Assembly: GCA_028292435.1 (NCBI GenBank) | Contig: JAQGMI010000169.1 | Span: forward strand, 1 to 39,056 | Length of the DNA: 39,056 nucleotides | From: Betaproteobacteria bacterium | GTDB taxonomy: Bacteria; Pseudomonadota; Gammaproteobacteria; Burkholderiales; SG8-41 | Direction of reading: 5' to 3' | Shown: piece after piece, positions 8,974 through 17,583 of the stretch | Layout of the letters: every line of letters begins with the position of its first letter | Numbering within the stretch: the stretch's first letter is position 1 | Program-made: the position numbers and the translations under genes | The notes under the pieces: model-generated | Seen by the model: only the letters and a program-made list of their open reading frames with translations | What the model was told of the DNA's origin: nothing | Database searches by the model: none

Positions 8974-10548
8974 GTGAGCCAGGCTCTTGCGCGCAAGTGG
9001 CGCCCTAAAACGTTTGGCGAGCTGGTCGGCCAGGAGCACGTCGTTAAGGCGCTCACCAACGCGCTGACTCAGCAGCGCCTTCATCACGCTTACCTGTTTA
9101 CCGGCACGCGCGGCGTCGGCAAGACGACCATAGCGCGCATCATCGCCAAGGCTTTGAATTGCGAAACCGGCATCACGGCGACCCCGTGCGGCAAGTGCGC
9201 AGCCTGCACGGAAATCGATGCGGGACGGTTTGTCGACCTGATTGAACTCGATGCGGCTTCCAACACGCAAGTCGACAACATGCGCGACCTGCTCGAAAAC
9301 GCGCTCTATGCGCCAACGAGCGCGCGCTTCAAGGTGTACATCATCGACGAAGTACACATGCTGTCGCGAAGCGCATTCAATGCGATGTTAAAGACGCTCG
9401 AAGAGCCGCCCGGCCACGTGAAGTTCATATTGGCGACGACCGATCCGCAAAAAATCCCGGTGACCGTGCTGTCGCGCTGCCTGCAATTCAATCTTAAGCA
9501 GATTCCCCAGCCGCAAATCAGGGAGCAGCTGAAGAAGATCATCGCACTGGAAAATGTCGCTGGCGACGATGAGGCTTTGACGCTCCTCGCGCGCGCCGCG
9601 CATGGCAGCATGCGCGATAGTCTGAGCCTGCTCGACCAGGCAATCGCCCATGGCGGTGGCCGCGTCGAGCACACGTCAGTGCGCGCGATGCTCGGTAGCG
9701 TCGAGCAGGAATACCTGCGCGACATCCTGAATGCATTGCGCCAGCAAGACGGCGCCGCCCTGATTGCAGTGGCCGACCGCATGGCTGAACGCAGCCTGTC
9801 GTTTGAAATGGCGCTGCAGGACCTCGCGACGCTGCTGCACCGGATCGCGCTCGCTCAAACCGTTCCGCAGGCGATTCCCGCCGACGATCCGGACCATGCC
9901 CCGATTACGGAGCTTGCGGCGGGCTTCGGCGCCGAAGATATACAACTGCTGTATCAGATTGCGGTGACCGGCCGCCAGGACATCGGCCTCGCGCCCGACG
10001 ATTACGCCGGCTTTACGATGACGCTCATGCGCATGCTCGCATTCATGCCGGCGGCTAACGCTGCTGCGAGAACGGCGGTTCCTGTCGCGTCGCCCACGAA
10101 AGCTGCGGTGACCGCCGCGCCGGCGAGGGCGGTGACCGCCGCACCGGCCGAGGTAAAAAAAAAGCAATTTGACGGCGACTGGAACGCCTTGATCAACCGC
10201 CTCCCGCTTGCCGGGATGGAACGCATGCTCGCGCACAACTGCGAGCTGGTTGCGTGGCAGGACGGGGAACTGCAACTGAAAGTGCCGCATGCGCAGCGCC
10301 ACCTCAACAGCCGGGCGTATCAGGAGCGGTTGAAGGCCGCGCTCGAACAGCACCTCGGCGGAAAACTTAAACTTGATATCCAGGTCGGTCCCGGCAACGG
10401 CAATACGCTGGCCGAGATCCGCGACCGGGACAATGAGCAAAAACTGAATACGGCGGCGGCCGCCATCGACGGCGATCCGTTCGTGCGCGACCTGATAGAA
10501 AATTTCGGCGCGCGCGTGCTGCCGTCCACCATCAAACCCGTGCAATAA
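8974..10548 (+). CDS. dnaX: DNA polymerase III tau (and probably gamma) subunit
   Basis: A 524-residue clamp-loader ATPase starting at GTG 8974 with the family N-terminus ALARKWRPKTF. Walker A is GTRGVGKT (about residues 44-51), a zinc site is made by Cys in CETG...CGKCAAC, Walker B is IIDEVHML, and the sensor/arginine-finger motif SRCLQF follows. Residues from about 355 to 395 are an Ala/Pro/Thr linker ending in three lysines. The region after it (about 400-524) is the tau-specific C-terminus that contacts polymerase alpha and DnaB. The lysine codons form an A9G tract where a -1 shift would end translation two codons later, giving a 399-residue gamma form (see separate entry). It is followed closely by ybaB and recR, the usual replication-repair operon. 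Confidence 0.97.
   Translation: MSQALARKWRPKTFGELVGQEHVVKALTNALTQQRLHHAYLFTGTRGVGKTTIARIIAKALNCETGITATPCGKCAACTEIDAGRFVDLIELDAASNTQVDNMRDLLENALYAPTSARFKVYIIDEVHMLSRSAFNAMLKTLEEPPGHVKFILATTDPQKIPVTVLSRCLQFNLKQIPQPQIREQLKKIIALENVAGDDEALTLLARAAHGSMRDSLSLLDQAIAHGGGRVEHTSVRAMLGSVEQEYLRDILNALRQQDGAALIAVADRMAERSLSFEMALQDLATLLHRIALAQTVPQAIPADDPDHAPITELAAGFGAEDIQLLYQIAVTGRQDIGLAPDDYAGFTMTLMRMLAFMPAANAAARTAVPVASPTKAAVTAAPARAVTAAPAEVKKKQFDGDWNALINRLPLAGMERMLAHNCELVAWQDGELQLKVPHAQRHLNSRAYQERLKAALEQHLGGKLKLDIQVGPGNGNTLAEIRDRDNEQKLNTAAAAIDGDPFVRDLIENFGARVLPSTIKPVQ
10105..10148 (+). repeat. 24-nt tandem repeat in the dnaX linker
   Basis: Two 20-base copies at 10105-10124 and 10129-10148 differ at one base and are offset by 24 bases. 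They encode the near-repeated linker residues AVTAAPAR and AVTAAPAE. The core GCGGTGACCGC is almost self-complementary, so the two copies can also pair with one another as a stem of about 11 bp with one central mismatch and a 13-base loop. It lies just upstream of the slippery A9G tract. Confidence 0.7.
10155..10172 (+). promoter_or_regulatory. Probable programmed -1 frameshift site producing DnaX gamma
   Basis: Nine A residues (10155-10163) followed by G contain the heptamer A AAA AAG in the correct phase (GTA AAA AAA AAG). A slip of one base back on the last two lysine codons gives the next codons GCA ATT TGA, so the shifted frame stops at 10170-10172 after two residues. This is the same logic as E. 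coli dnaX. A small hairpin GGCG/CGCC with a seven-base loop begins nine bases after the heptamer (10174-10188). An A9 run can also cause polymerase slippage, as in Thermus dnaX. The product would be a gamma subunit of about 399 residues ending right after the linker. Confidence 0.7.
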
Positions 10549-10559
10549 GGAGCAAAGTT

Positions 10560-10886
10560 ATGATGAAAGGCGGTCTCGCCGGGCTCATGAAGCAAGCCCA
10601 GCAAATGCAGGAAAACATGAAGCGCATGCAGGAGGAACTCGCGACGATCGAGGTCGAAGGTCAATCCGGCGCCGGCATGGTCAAAGTGGTGATGACTTGC
10701 CGTCACGACGTGAAGCGCGTGACGATCGACGACAGTCTGCTGAAGGACGACAAGGACATGCTGGAAGACCTGATCGCCGCCGCCATGAATGACGCAGTCC
10801 GCCGGGCGGAAGCGATGACCCAGGAAAAGATGGGCGGCATGACGGCGGGCATGAACTTGCCCGCTGGAATGAAATTGCCGTTCTAG
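10560..10886 (+). CDS. ybaB: YbaB/EbfC nucleoid-associated protein
   Basis: A 108-residue protein with the family's characteristic Met/Gln-rich start (KGGLAGLMKQAQQMQENMKRMQ) forming the long N-terminal helix, a central GQSGAGMVKVVMTC strand region and a Met/Gly-rich tail. It forms a tweezer-like dimer that binds DNA. It starts 11 bases after the dnaX stop with AAGGAG as ribosome binding site, and recR follows, the conserved dnaX-ybaB-recR order. Length is typical. Confidence 0.95.
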   Translation: MMKGGLAGLMKQAQQMQENMKRMQEELATIEVEGQSGAGMVKVVMTCRHDVKRVTIDDSLLKDDKDMLEDLIAAAMNDAVRRAEAMTQEKMGGMTAGMNLPAGMKLPF

Positions 10887-10979
10887 GATGCAAGACATGA
10901 TGAGTGGAGTCGTCGTAGTTTGTCTTCGCGGCCGTTGGCACAGCCGCGGGCCACGGCGCAGCCATTCGTCGGTTGCCCG

Positions 10980-11588
10980 ATGAAGAACCCTTCGAGTCTT
11001 GAAGAGTTGATCGAGTCGCTGCGCTGCCTGCCCGGCGTCGGCCCGAAATCCGCGCAACGCATGGCGTTTCATTTGTTGCAGCGCGATCACGCGGGCGCAG
11101 CTCGTCTCGGCCAGGCGCTGGGCCGCTCGCTCGAGCGCATCAAGCACTGCGAGCGTTGCAATACGTTTACCGAGGAAGACGTCTGTGAACTTTGCCGATC
11201 GCCGCGCCGCGATGCGCGCCTGCTGTGCGTCGTCGAGACGCCTGCAGACATGTTGATGATGGAGCAGGCCGAGTGCTTTCAAGGTTTGTATTTCGTGTTG
11301 ATGGGACGGCTTTCGCCGCTCGACGGGGTCGGGCCAAAAGATATTCATCTCGATCGCCTGATCAAGCGTGCCGAGGACGGCGTGGTGCGCGAAGTGATCG
11401 TGGCGACTAACTTCACGATGGAAGGCGAGGCAACGGCGCACTACATCGCCGAGCTGCTGCTCGCGCGCGACATCAAGGTCAGCCGCATCGCCCGTGGCCT
11501 GCCCGTCGGCGGAGAACTCGAGCACGTCGACAGCGGCACGCTCGCGCAGGCAGTTATCGAGCGGCGATCCCTGCAGGCAGCGCCGTGA
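10980..11588 (+). CDS. recR: Recombination mediator RecR
   Basis: A 202-residue protein from ATG 10980, the usual family length; an open frame back to 10920 would add 20 residues not typical of RecR. Domains in order: helix-hairpin-helix (LRCLPGVGPKSAQRMAFHL), a C4 zinc finger (CERCNTFTEEDVCELC), a Toprim domain (VVETPADMLMME ... VIVATNFTMEGEATAHYI) and a C-terminal Walker-B-like strip (SRIARGLPVGGELEHVDSGTL). RecR acts with RecO (and RecF) to load RecA on gapped DNA. It is third in the dnaX-ybaB-recR group, 93 bases after ybaB, and its stop overlaps the start of rluB. Confidence 0.96.
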   Translation: MKNPSSLEELIESLRCLPGVGPKSAQRMAFHLLQRDHAGAARLGQALGRSLERIKHCERCNTFTEEDVCELCRSPRRDARLLCVVETPADMLMMEQAECFQGLYFVLMGRLSPLDGVGPKDIHLDRLIKRAEDGVVREVIVATNFTMEGEATAHYIAELLLARDIKVSRIARGLPVGGELEHVDSGTLAQAVIERRSLQAAP

Positions 11589-12565
11589 GCCGGCCGCCCC
11601 GACAGCAACGCCGCGCGCCTGCCGACAAGTTGCGTCCAGCCACACGCGGCGATGCGTCCGCACGCACACGCCGCGACGCACCCGCGCGCGCGCCGGCGCC
11701 TCAACGCGGGGGACGCAACCGGGCTGTGCCGGCGGTCGACGAGCCGACGCAAAAATTGCAAAAAGTGCTGGCACAAGCAGGCCTCGGGTCACGCCGCGAT
11801 ATGGAACAGCTGATCACCGGCGGACGCGTTACCGTCAACGGCGAGATCGCCACTATCGGCGCACGGGTTGCACCGACGGATCAGATCAAAGTCGCCGGCC
11901 GCATCGTGCGCGCCCATGCGGCATCGCGTCTGCCGCGCGTGCTCCTGTATCACAAGCCGGAAGGCGAGATTGCGAGCCGCGACGATCCACGCGGGCGGCC
12001 GAGCGTCTTCGAACGGTTGCCGTCGCTGACCGGGGCGAAATGGATTTCGATTGGCCGGCTCGACTTCAACACTTGCGGCCTGCTCATGTTCACGACGTCG
12101 GGCGAGCTTGCCAACCGCATGATGCATCCGCGCTTCGAAATCGAGCGCGAGTACGCGGTTCGCGTGATGGGTAAACTGCAGCCGGACCATATTCAGCAAC
12201 TGTTGAACGGCGTCGAACTCGAAGACGGCGTTGCGCGGTGCGAACGCGTCGACATGCGCGGCGGCGAGGGTGCCAACCAGTGGTGCCACGTGATACTCAA
12301 GGAAGGCCGCAACCGTATCGTGCGGCGGTTATTTGAGAAACTGGGATTCGTCGTCAGCCGTTTGATGCGCGTGCGCTATGGACCGGTGGACCTGCCGTCA
12401 CGCGTCAAGCGCAACCAGTATTACGAGCTTACCGACGACGAGACGCGCCGCCTGCTCGACTGGCTCGACGCCGCACAGGCGCAGCTGGCGCAGCTGGCTC
12501 AGCAGGCTGAGCAGTCCGACCCGGCAACGCCGCCGCGCGCTGCAGCTCGGCGCGGTCAAGCATAA
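11585..12565 (+). CDS. rluB: 23S rRNA pseudouridine synthase RluB type
   Basis: A 326-residue RsuA-family synthase. Residues 1 to about 52 are a basic, low-complexity Arg/Ala/Pro tail. An S4 RNA-binding domain (about 56-110, KVLAQAGLGSRRDMEQLI) precedes the catalytic domain with the motif IGRLDFNTCGLLMFTT; Asp160 is the nucleophile. Wording such as KPEGEIASRDDPRGRP, MHPRFEIEREYAVRV and EGRNRIVRRLFE is that of RluB, which makes pseudouridine 2605 in the peptidyl transferase region of 23S rRNA. It starts at GTG 11585, overlapping recR by four bases. The last 45 codons, a Gln/Ala-rich tail after the conserved end, are antiparallel to the end of prmB. Specificity within the RluB/RluE/RluF/RsuA group is by resemblance. 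Confidence 0.9.
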   Translation: MSRPPRQQRRAPADKLRPATRGDASARTRRDAPARAPAPQRGGRNRAVPAVDEPTQKLQKVLAQAGLGSRRDMEQLITGGRVTVNGEIATIGARVAPTDQIKVAGRIVRAHAASRLPRVLLYHKPEGEIASRDDPRGRPSVFERLPSLTGAKWISIGRLDFNTCGLLMFTTSGELANRMMHPRFEIEREYAVRVMGKLQPDHIQQLLNGVELEDGVARCERVDMRGGEGANQWCHVILKEGRNRIVRRLFEKLGFVVSRLMRVRYGPVDLPSRVKRNQYYELTDDETRRLLDWLDAAQAQLAQLAQQAEQSDPATPPRAAARRGQA

Positions 12566-13415
12566 ACACGCAATCGTCGCCGCCGCTCGTTTGCGGCCAG
12601 GTGAAAGCGTAGCGCGGGAACGCCCGTTCGACGCGCCGGCGGTGATGGCCGACTTCAACAACCAACACGCCTCTATCCGTCAGATGCGCGGCAGCCTCGC
12701 GCAGTATGACGCGCACCGCATCGAGGCCGTCTTTTCCGCTGGCGAGCGAAATCTCGGGTTCATGGCGGTATTCAGGCGGCAGTGCGCGCATGGCAGCCGC
12801 GCTTACGTACGGCGGGTTGGCGATGATAAGGTCGTAGCGCGCATTGCGAACAGCCTCGAACATGTCTGAGCGCAGCAACCGCACCCGGCGTTGCAGGCGA
12901 TATGCGGCGACATTGCGGCGCGCCACCGCGAGCGCGCCGCTATCGAGGTCGACCGCGTCGACTGCCGCGCGCGTGAAAGTTTTTGCGAGCACGATGGCGA
13001 GACATCCCGATCCGGTGCAGAGATCGAGCGCGCGCGCGATCCGTTGGCGCGGCGCAAGCCAGGGCGAAAAGCGCTCACCGATGAGTTCCGCGATATACGA
13101 ACGCGGCACAATCACGCGCTCGTCGACGTAAAAGCGGTAATCGCCAAGCCATGCTTCATGCGTCAGGTAGGCGGCCGGTACCCGCCGCTTAATTCGTTCG
13201 TCGACGAGCCGGCTCACGCGCGCCAGCGCCTGCGGCGGGACGATTCGCTCGAGCGCGGCATTCAGGCGGCCGGGCGGGAGCTTTAAAGCATGAAGCACGA
13301 GGTAAACCGCTTCGTCCCATGCGCTGGGAATACCGTGGCCGTAAGCGAGATGCGCGCGCGCGAGGCGCGAGCGGGCCTGGTCGATGACATTGCGGGTGGT
13401 GGATATGCGCGACAT
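12429..13415 (-). CDS. prmB: Ribosomal protein L3 N5-glutamine methyltransferase
   Basis: A 328-residue HemK-family methyltransferase from ATG 13415 (a TTG at 13436 would add seven residues). The SAM-binding site reads DLCTGSGCLAIVLA (about residues 131-144), an acidic strand VDAVDLD follows, and NPPYVS (from residue 200) is the catalytic motif that grips the glutamine side chain. The N-terminal helical domain (RNVIDQARSRL ... YLTHEAWLGDYRFYVDERVIVPRSYIAELI) is of PrmB type, modifying Gln150 of ribosomal protein L3, rather than PrmC. The conserved fold ends at about FMLDRAEL (residue 291); the last 35 or so residues are Ala/Pro/Arg-rich and lie over the 3' end of rluB, a convergent overlap of 137 bases. 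Confidence 0.9.
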   Translation of the reverse strand: MSRISTTRNVIDQARSRLARAHLAYGHGIPSAWDEAVYLVLHALKLPPGRLNAALERIVPPQALARVSRLVDERIKRRVPAAYLTHEAWLGDYRFYVDERVIVPRSYIAELIGERFSPWLAPRQRIARALDLCTGSGCLAIVLAKTFTRAAVDAVDLDSGALAVARRNVAAYRLQRRVRLLRSDMFEAVRNARYDLIIANPPYVSAAAMRALPPEYRHEPEISLASGKDGLDAVRVILREAAAHLTDRGVLVVEVGHHRRRVERAFPRYAFTWPQTSGGDDCVFMLDRAELQRAAALPGRTAQPAEPAAPAAPVRRRASRAGGASRRR

Positions 13416-13443
13416 GCGGGCGGCGGGGCGCCGCAACCGCGGT

Positions 13444-14613
13444 TTAAACCATGTCGAGATTGAGCTTGATGCTGCTCAAATCATCGCCCTGGGTGCTGGT
13501 GATGCGGGTGGTCGATTTCGGATCGTCCGAGGCAGGCGCCCTATCCGTCGCGGTCTTGCTCGTATTATTGATGAGCCAATGCAGGTTCGTCGGCGAATCG
13601 GAAGAGGCGAGTGCATTTTCGAGCGTAATCTGGCCGCTCGAGTAGAGGTTGAACAGCGCCTGCTCAAAAGTCTGGCTGCCCGGCGCAAGGCTCTGTTCCA
13701 TCGCATCCTTGATTTCGCCCATCGCGCCGTTCTTGATCAACTCCGAGATGTGCGCGGTATTGAGCAGAACTTCGACGGCCGGAACACGTTTGCCGTCTTT
13801 ACTGCGCACCAGCCGCTGCGACATCACGCAGCGCAGGCTGATCGCCAAATCCGCAAGCAGCGCCTCGCGCGCTTCGCGCGGGAAAAAGTTGATGATGCGG
13901 TTCAATGCGTGATAACTGTTGTTCGCATGCAGCGTCGACAGGCACAAGTGCCCGGTCTGCGCGAAGAGGAGCGCGCTTTGCAGCGTCGACTGGTCGCGGA
14001 TTTCGCCGATCATCAGCAGATCGGGCGCTTCCCGCATGGCACTGATCAGCGCGTTGTTATAAGAACGCGTGTCCATGCCGACTTCGCGCTGATTGACGAT
14101 CGATTTCTTGTGTTTGTAAACGAATTCCATCGGATCTTCGATCGTCAGGATGTGCCCCGTGCGCGTGCTGTTGCGGTAATCGATCATCGACGCCATCGAA
14201 GTCGATTTGCCCGAACCCGTGGAGCCGACGATCAGCACCATGCCGAGTTTTTCCATCACGATCTCTTTGACGATCGGCGGCAGTCTCAATTCCTCGATAG
14301 TCGGAATGTTCGGCTTGATGAAGCGGATAACTATCGCGACGGCGCCGCGCTGACGGAAGATGTTGAGGCGGAAACTGCCGAGCTCGGCGCGGCCGACCGC
14401 AAAATTCATTTCGAGCGTTTTTTCGTATTCCTCATGCTGTTGCTCGTTCATGACCTCGTACGCGATCTTCTTCACGGCGGCGGGATCGAGCACCTGCGCA
14501 TTGACCGGCATCACGACGCCGTTGATCTTGATCTGGATCGGCGCGCCGGCGGTGAAGAACATATCCGACGCCTGCTTCTCGGCCATCAACTTGAATAAGG
14601 GGTCAAGAAACAT
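13444..14613 (-). CDS. pilU: Type IV pilus retraction ATPase PilU
   Basis: A 389-residue hexameric secretion-type ATPase of the PilT/PilU group. Walker A is GSTGSGKS (130-137), the Asp box and Walker B are DLLMIGEIRD (Glu204) and the His box is LSTLHANN. The N-terminus (FKLMAEKQASDMFFTAGAPIQIKING), and the long tail after residue 340 ending in KLNLDMV, are of the PilU type rather than PilT. PilU assists PilT in pulling back type IV pili in twitching, surface sensing and DNA uptake. It normally sits beside pilT, which is absent here. A gene for an unknown cytoplasmic protein lies 12 bases upstream with the GGAGA site for pilU located between, so the two are co-expressed. Confidence 0.92.
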   Translation of the reverse strand: MFLDPLFKLMAEKQASDMFFTAGAPIQIKINGVVMPVNAQVLDPAAVKKIAYEVMNEQQHEEYEKTLEMNFAVGRAELGSFRLNIFRQRGAVAIVIRFIKPNIPTIEELRLPPIVKEIVMEKLGMVLIVGSTGSGKSTSMASMIDYRNSTRTGHILTIEDPMEFVYKHKKSIVNQREVGMDTRSYNNALISAMREAPDLLMIGEIRDQSTLQSALLFAQTGHLCLSTLHANNSYHALNRIINFFPREAREALLADLAISLRCVMSQRLVRSKDGKRVPAVEVLLNTAHISELIKNGAMGEIKDAMEQSLAPGSQTFEQALFNLYSSGQITLENALASSDSPTNLHWLINNTSKTATDRAPASDDPKSTTRITSTQGDDLSSIKLNLDMV

Positions 14614-14625
14614 GGCGTTCTCCGA

Positions 14626-15426
14626 TCAGCGCTTGAGGAGAGACTTGAGATTGTTCATGAGGCCCTTAGCTTGGCCATCGGTGGCGTCGGCGACCGGTTG
14701 GGGCACTGGTTCGGGCGCGGCGGCGGGCTCCATGCGCACAGACCGTACGTTGGTGGTCGTGGCCATGGCCTGCTGACGCCGGCCGGTGGTGCGAAATGTA
14801 TTGGGCTTGGCGATAATGACTTTGCCGAGTTCTTCGAGCACTTCCTTGCCGAATTCATCGAAGTCGTAAACGTAAACGTATTCGCCCAGTTTTTCGAGAT
14901 TTTTGAGCGTGATCTTGATTTGCGCGTTCTCGAGATCGCTGCCGATCGTTACTGTCACCGGGACTTCGCACTTGACCGTGAAGATGCCGCGCTCGACATA
15001 GCCGCGTTCGTTCTTGACCTCATTGACATCGAATTTAAGCGCGTGGGTCCACAGATGATCGCGCAGTCGCTGGACCATCGGCTCGGATTGTTTCTCGATC
15101 GTGATCTGCCCGTCGCCGACGCAGCGAAAGCGCAGCACGATTGCTTCGATGAAATCGTGATGATCGACTGTCAGCCTGCGTCCGTTGCAGTTGTAATCGC
15201 ACTGCAGCAGGTTTTCGAGTTTGGTAACGCCGCCTTCGAGATAGTAATAGCGAGGAACGACGGGCTTGATAATGTTGAGCGAATTGAAAAGATCGACCAG
15301 GTAGTGCAGGCCGTCTTTAAGCCGGGCATGCGCCGCGCGCAGATTCTCGTTGAGTTCAGCTTGCGTGACCTGCTGCTTCTGACGCAGCGAGTCGGCTTGC
15401 TGCTTGAGATCGTCAAGTAAGCCCAT
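14626..15426 (-). CDS. Uncharacterised protein co-transcribed with pilU
   Basis: A 266-residue protein that I do not recognise. Residues 1-45 are a charged, heptad-like helix (LKQQADSLRQKQQVTQAEL), then come a hydrophobic-aromatic segment (IIKPVVPRYYYLEGG), an alternating strand-rich middle (LTVDHHDFIEAIVLRFRC, FTVKCEVPVTVTIG, AQIKITLKNL) and a repeatedly aromatic turn (EYVYVYDFDEFGKEV). A Pro/Ala linker (about 230-250) ends in a short basic amphipathic helix (GLMNNLKSLLKR). There is no signal peptide or membrane helix, so it is cytoplasmic, perhaps membrane-touching through its last helix. It stops 12 bases before pilU, making a role in pilus retraction or its control plausible by context alone. 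A hairpin lies just upstream of its start. Confidence 0.85.
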   Translation of the reverse strand: MGLLDDLKQQADSLRQKQQVTQAELNENLRAAHARLKDGLHYLVDLFNSLNIIKPVVPRYYYLEGGVTKLENLLQCDYNCNGRRLTVDHHDFIEAIVLRFRCVGDGQITIEKQSEPMVQRLRDHLWTHALKFDVNEVKNERGYVERGIFTVKCEVPVTVTIGSDLENAQIKITLKNLEKLGEYVYVYDFDEFGKEVLEELGKVIIAKPNTFRTTGRRQQAMATTTNVRSVRMEPAAAPEPVPQPVADATDGQAKGLMNNLKSLLKR

Positions 15427-15443
15427 TACGGTCCGCAGCTTGT

Positions 15444-15466
15444 AAAAATGGCATTTTGCCGTTTTT
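15444..15466 (-). terminator. Hairpin with flanking A and T runs (bidirectional terminator or attenuator)
   Basis: AAAAATGGC at 15444-15452 pairs with GCCGTTTTTT (15458-15466) over 9 bp including a G-T pair, with a five-base loop. Read on the minus strand, a run of T follows the GC-rich core, as in intrinsic terminators, and it lies 39 bases after the dapD stop. It also lies only 18 bases before the start of the next minus-strand gene (14626-15426), so it could instead be a leader attenuator of that gene. Confidence 0.6.
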
Positions 15467-15504
15467 TGAATGACTTGTGAAGCTTATTTCGAGCGTATGT
15501 TGAA

Positions 15505-16326
<822 letters not shown>

Positions 16327-16343
16327 GATTTTCCCGGGTTAGT

Positions 16344-17537
16344 TTATTTTTTACGCAGAAAGCTGGCGATGCGCTGCGCCGCTTCAGTGCATTCCGCGGT
16401 CGAAGCGACCAGCGCAATCCGCACGAACTGTGCGCCCGGATTGATGCCGCGCGCTTCGCGCGCCAGGTAACTGCCGGGCAGTACCGAAACGTTTTGCTGT
16501 GCGAGCAGGTCGCGCGTAAACGCGGTGTCGTCGCCGAGCGTATCGAGCCAGATGTAAAACGCGGCGTCCGGCATGCCGATTTCAGTCGCCTCGCCCAGTA
16601 TGCGGGTGAACGAGGCAAATTTTTCGCGGTACAAACGCCGGTTTTCGACGACGTGCGCTTCATCCTGCCATGCTGCCGTGCTTGCGGCATGAATCGGCGG
16701 ACTCATTGCACAGCCCTGGTAAGTCCGGTATAGCAAAAACTTTTTGAGAATTTCCGCATCGCCGGCGACAAATCCGGAACGCATGCCCGGCACGTTGGAG
16801 CGCTTGGATAAACTTGAAAACATGACCAGCCGCGGATAACCGGTGCGTCCGCACTGCTGCGCCGCTTGCAATGCACCCAGCGGCGGCTGCGCCTCCTCGA
16901 AATAAATCTCCGAATAGCATTCATCCGCGGCAATGACAAAGCCATAACGATCCGACAACGCGAACAAACGTTGCCATTCATCGAGCGTCATGACGCGACC
17001 GGTCGGATTCGCCGGCGAGCACACGTAAACGAGCTGGGTGCGCTGCCAGACGTCGTCGCTCAACTGCGAAAAATCGAGCGCAAAATTGTTGTCGGAAAGG
17101 GTGTGCAGGTATTGCGGCGTTGCACCGGCAAGCAAGGCCGCGCCTTCGTAGATCTGGTAAAAAGGATTCGGTACCACGACAACCGGCGATGCACGCGTGC
17201 GGTCAACCACTGTCTGCGCGAATGCAAACAGCGCTTCGCGGCTGCCATTGACCGGTATGATCTCGGTTTCCGCATTGACTGCCTGCAAGCCGTAACGCCG
17301 TTTAAGCCAGCCGGCGATCGCTTCGCGCAATGCCGGCGCGCCGAGCGTCGTCGGATAGTTGGCAAGGCCGCCCAGGTTGTCGGTCAGCGCGCGCTTGATG
17401 AATTCGGGTGTCGGGTGTTTGGGTTCGCCGATGTGCAGGCTGATCGGTTTCAGCTGCGGATTCGGCGTAATGCCGCGAGTCAACGCCGTCAGTTTCTGAA
17501 ACGGGTAGCTTTGCAGCTGGTCAAAAGCTGGATTCAT
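16344..17537 (-). CDS. dapC: Succinyldiaminopimelate transaminase
   Basis: A 397-residue class I/II PLP aminotransferase. Lys245 in SSLSKRSNVPGMRSGF is the PLP Schiff-base lysine, Asp205 in IAADECYSE contacts the pyridine nitrogen and SPANPTGRV carries the usual Asn. The N-terminus (LQSYPFQKLTALTRGITP, SLHIGEPKHPTP) is that of the DapC group which transaminates N-succinyl-2-amino-6-oxopimelate with glutamate. The next gene is dapD, catalysing the preceding step, which strongly supports the assignment over other aminotransferases of the same fold. It starts at ATG 17537, back to back with a divergent permease gene. Confidence 0.93.
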   Translation of the reverse strand: MNPAFDQLQSYPFQKLTALTRGITPNPQLKPISLHIGEPKHPTPEFIKRALTDNLGGLANYPTTLGAPALREAIAGWLKRRYGLQAVNAETEIIPVNGSREALFAFAQTVVDRTRASPVVVVPNPFYQIYEGAALLAGATPQYLHTLSDNNFALDFSQLSDDVWQRTQLVYVCSPANPTGRVMTLDEWQRLFALSDRYGFVIAADECYSEIYFEEAQPPLGALQAAQQCGRTGYPRLVMFSSLSKRSNVPGMRSGFVAGDAEILKKFLLYRTYQGCAMSPPIHAASTAAWQDEAHVVENRRLYREKFASFTRILGEATEIGMPDAAFYIWLDTLGDDTAFTRDLLAQQNVSVLPGSYLAREARGINPGAQFVRIALVASTAECTEAAQRIASFLRKK

Positions 17538-17583
17538 GCGCGGCAGATGTGAAAGTAAAAGTTTGGATTATAAGGGTGTTGCA

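Noticed and set aside
8305..9357. Open frame of 350 codons antisense to the pagL-like gene and dnaX
   Set aside because: Runs across two convincing genes and their gap, and shows no motif.
10320..11792. Open frame of 490 codons antisense to dnaX, ybaB, recR and rluB
   Set aside because: It spans four well-supported genes and has typical antisense composition.
13384..14598. Open frame of 404 codons antisense to pilU
   Set aside because: Arg/Asp/His-rich shadow of the pilU codons.
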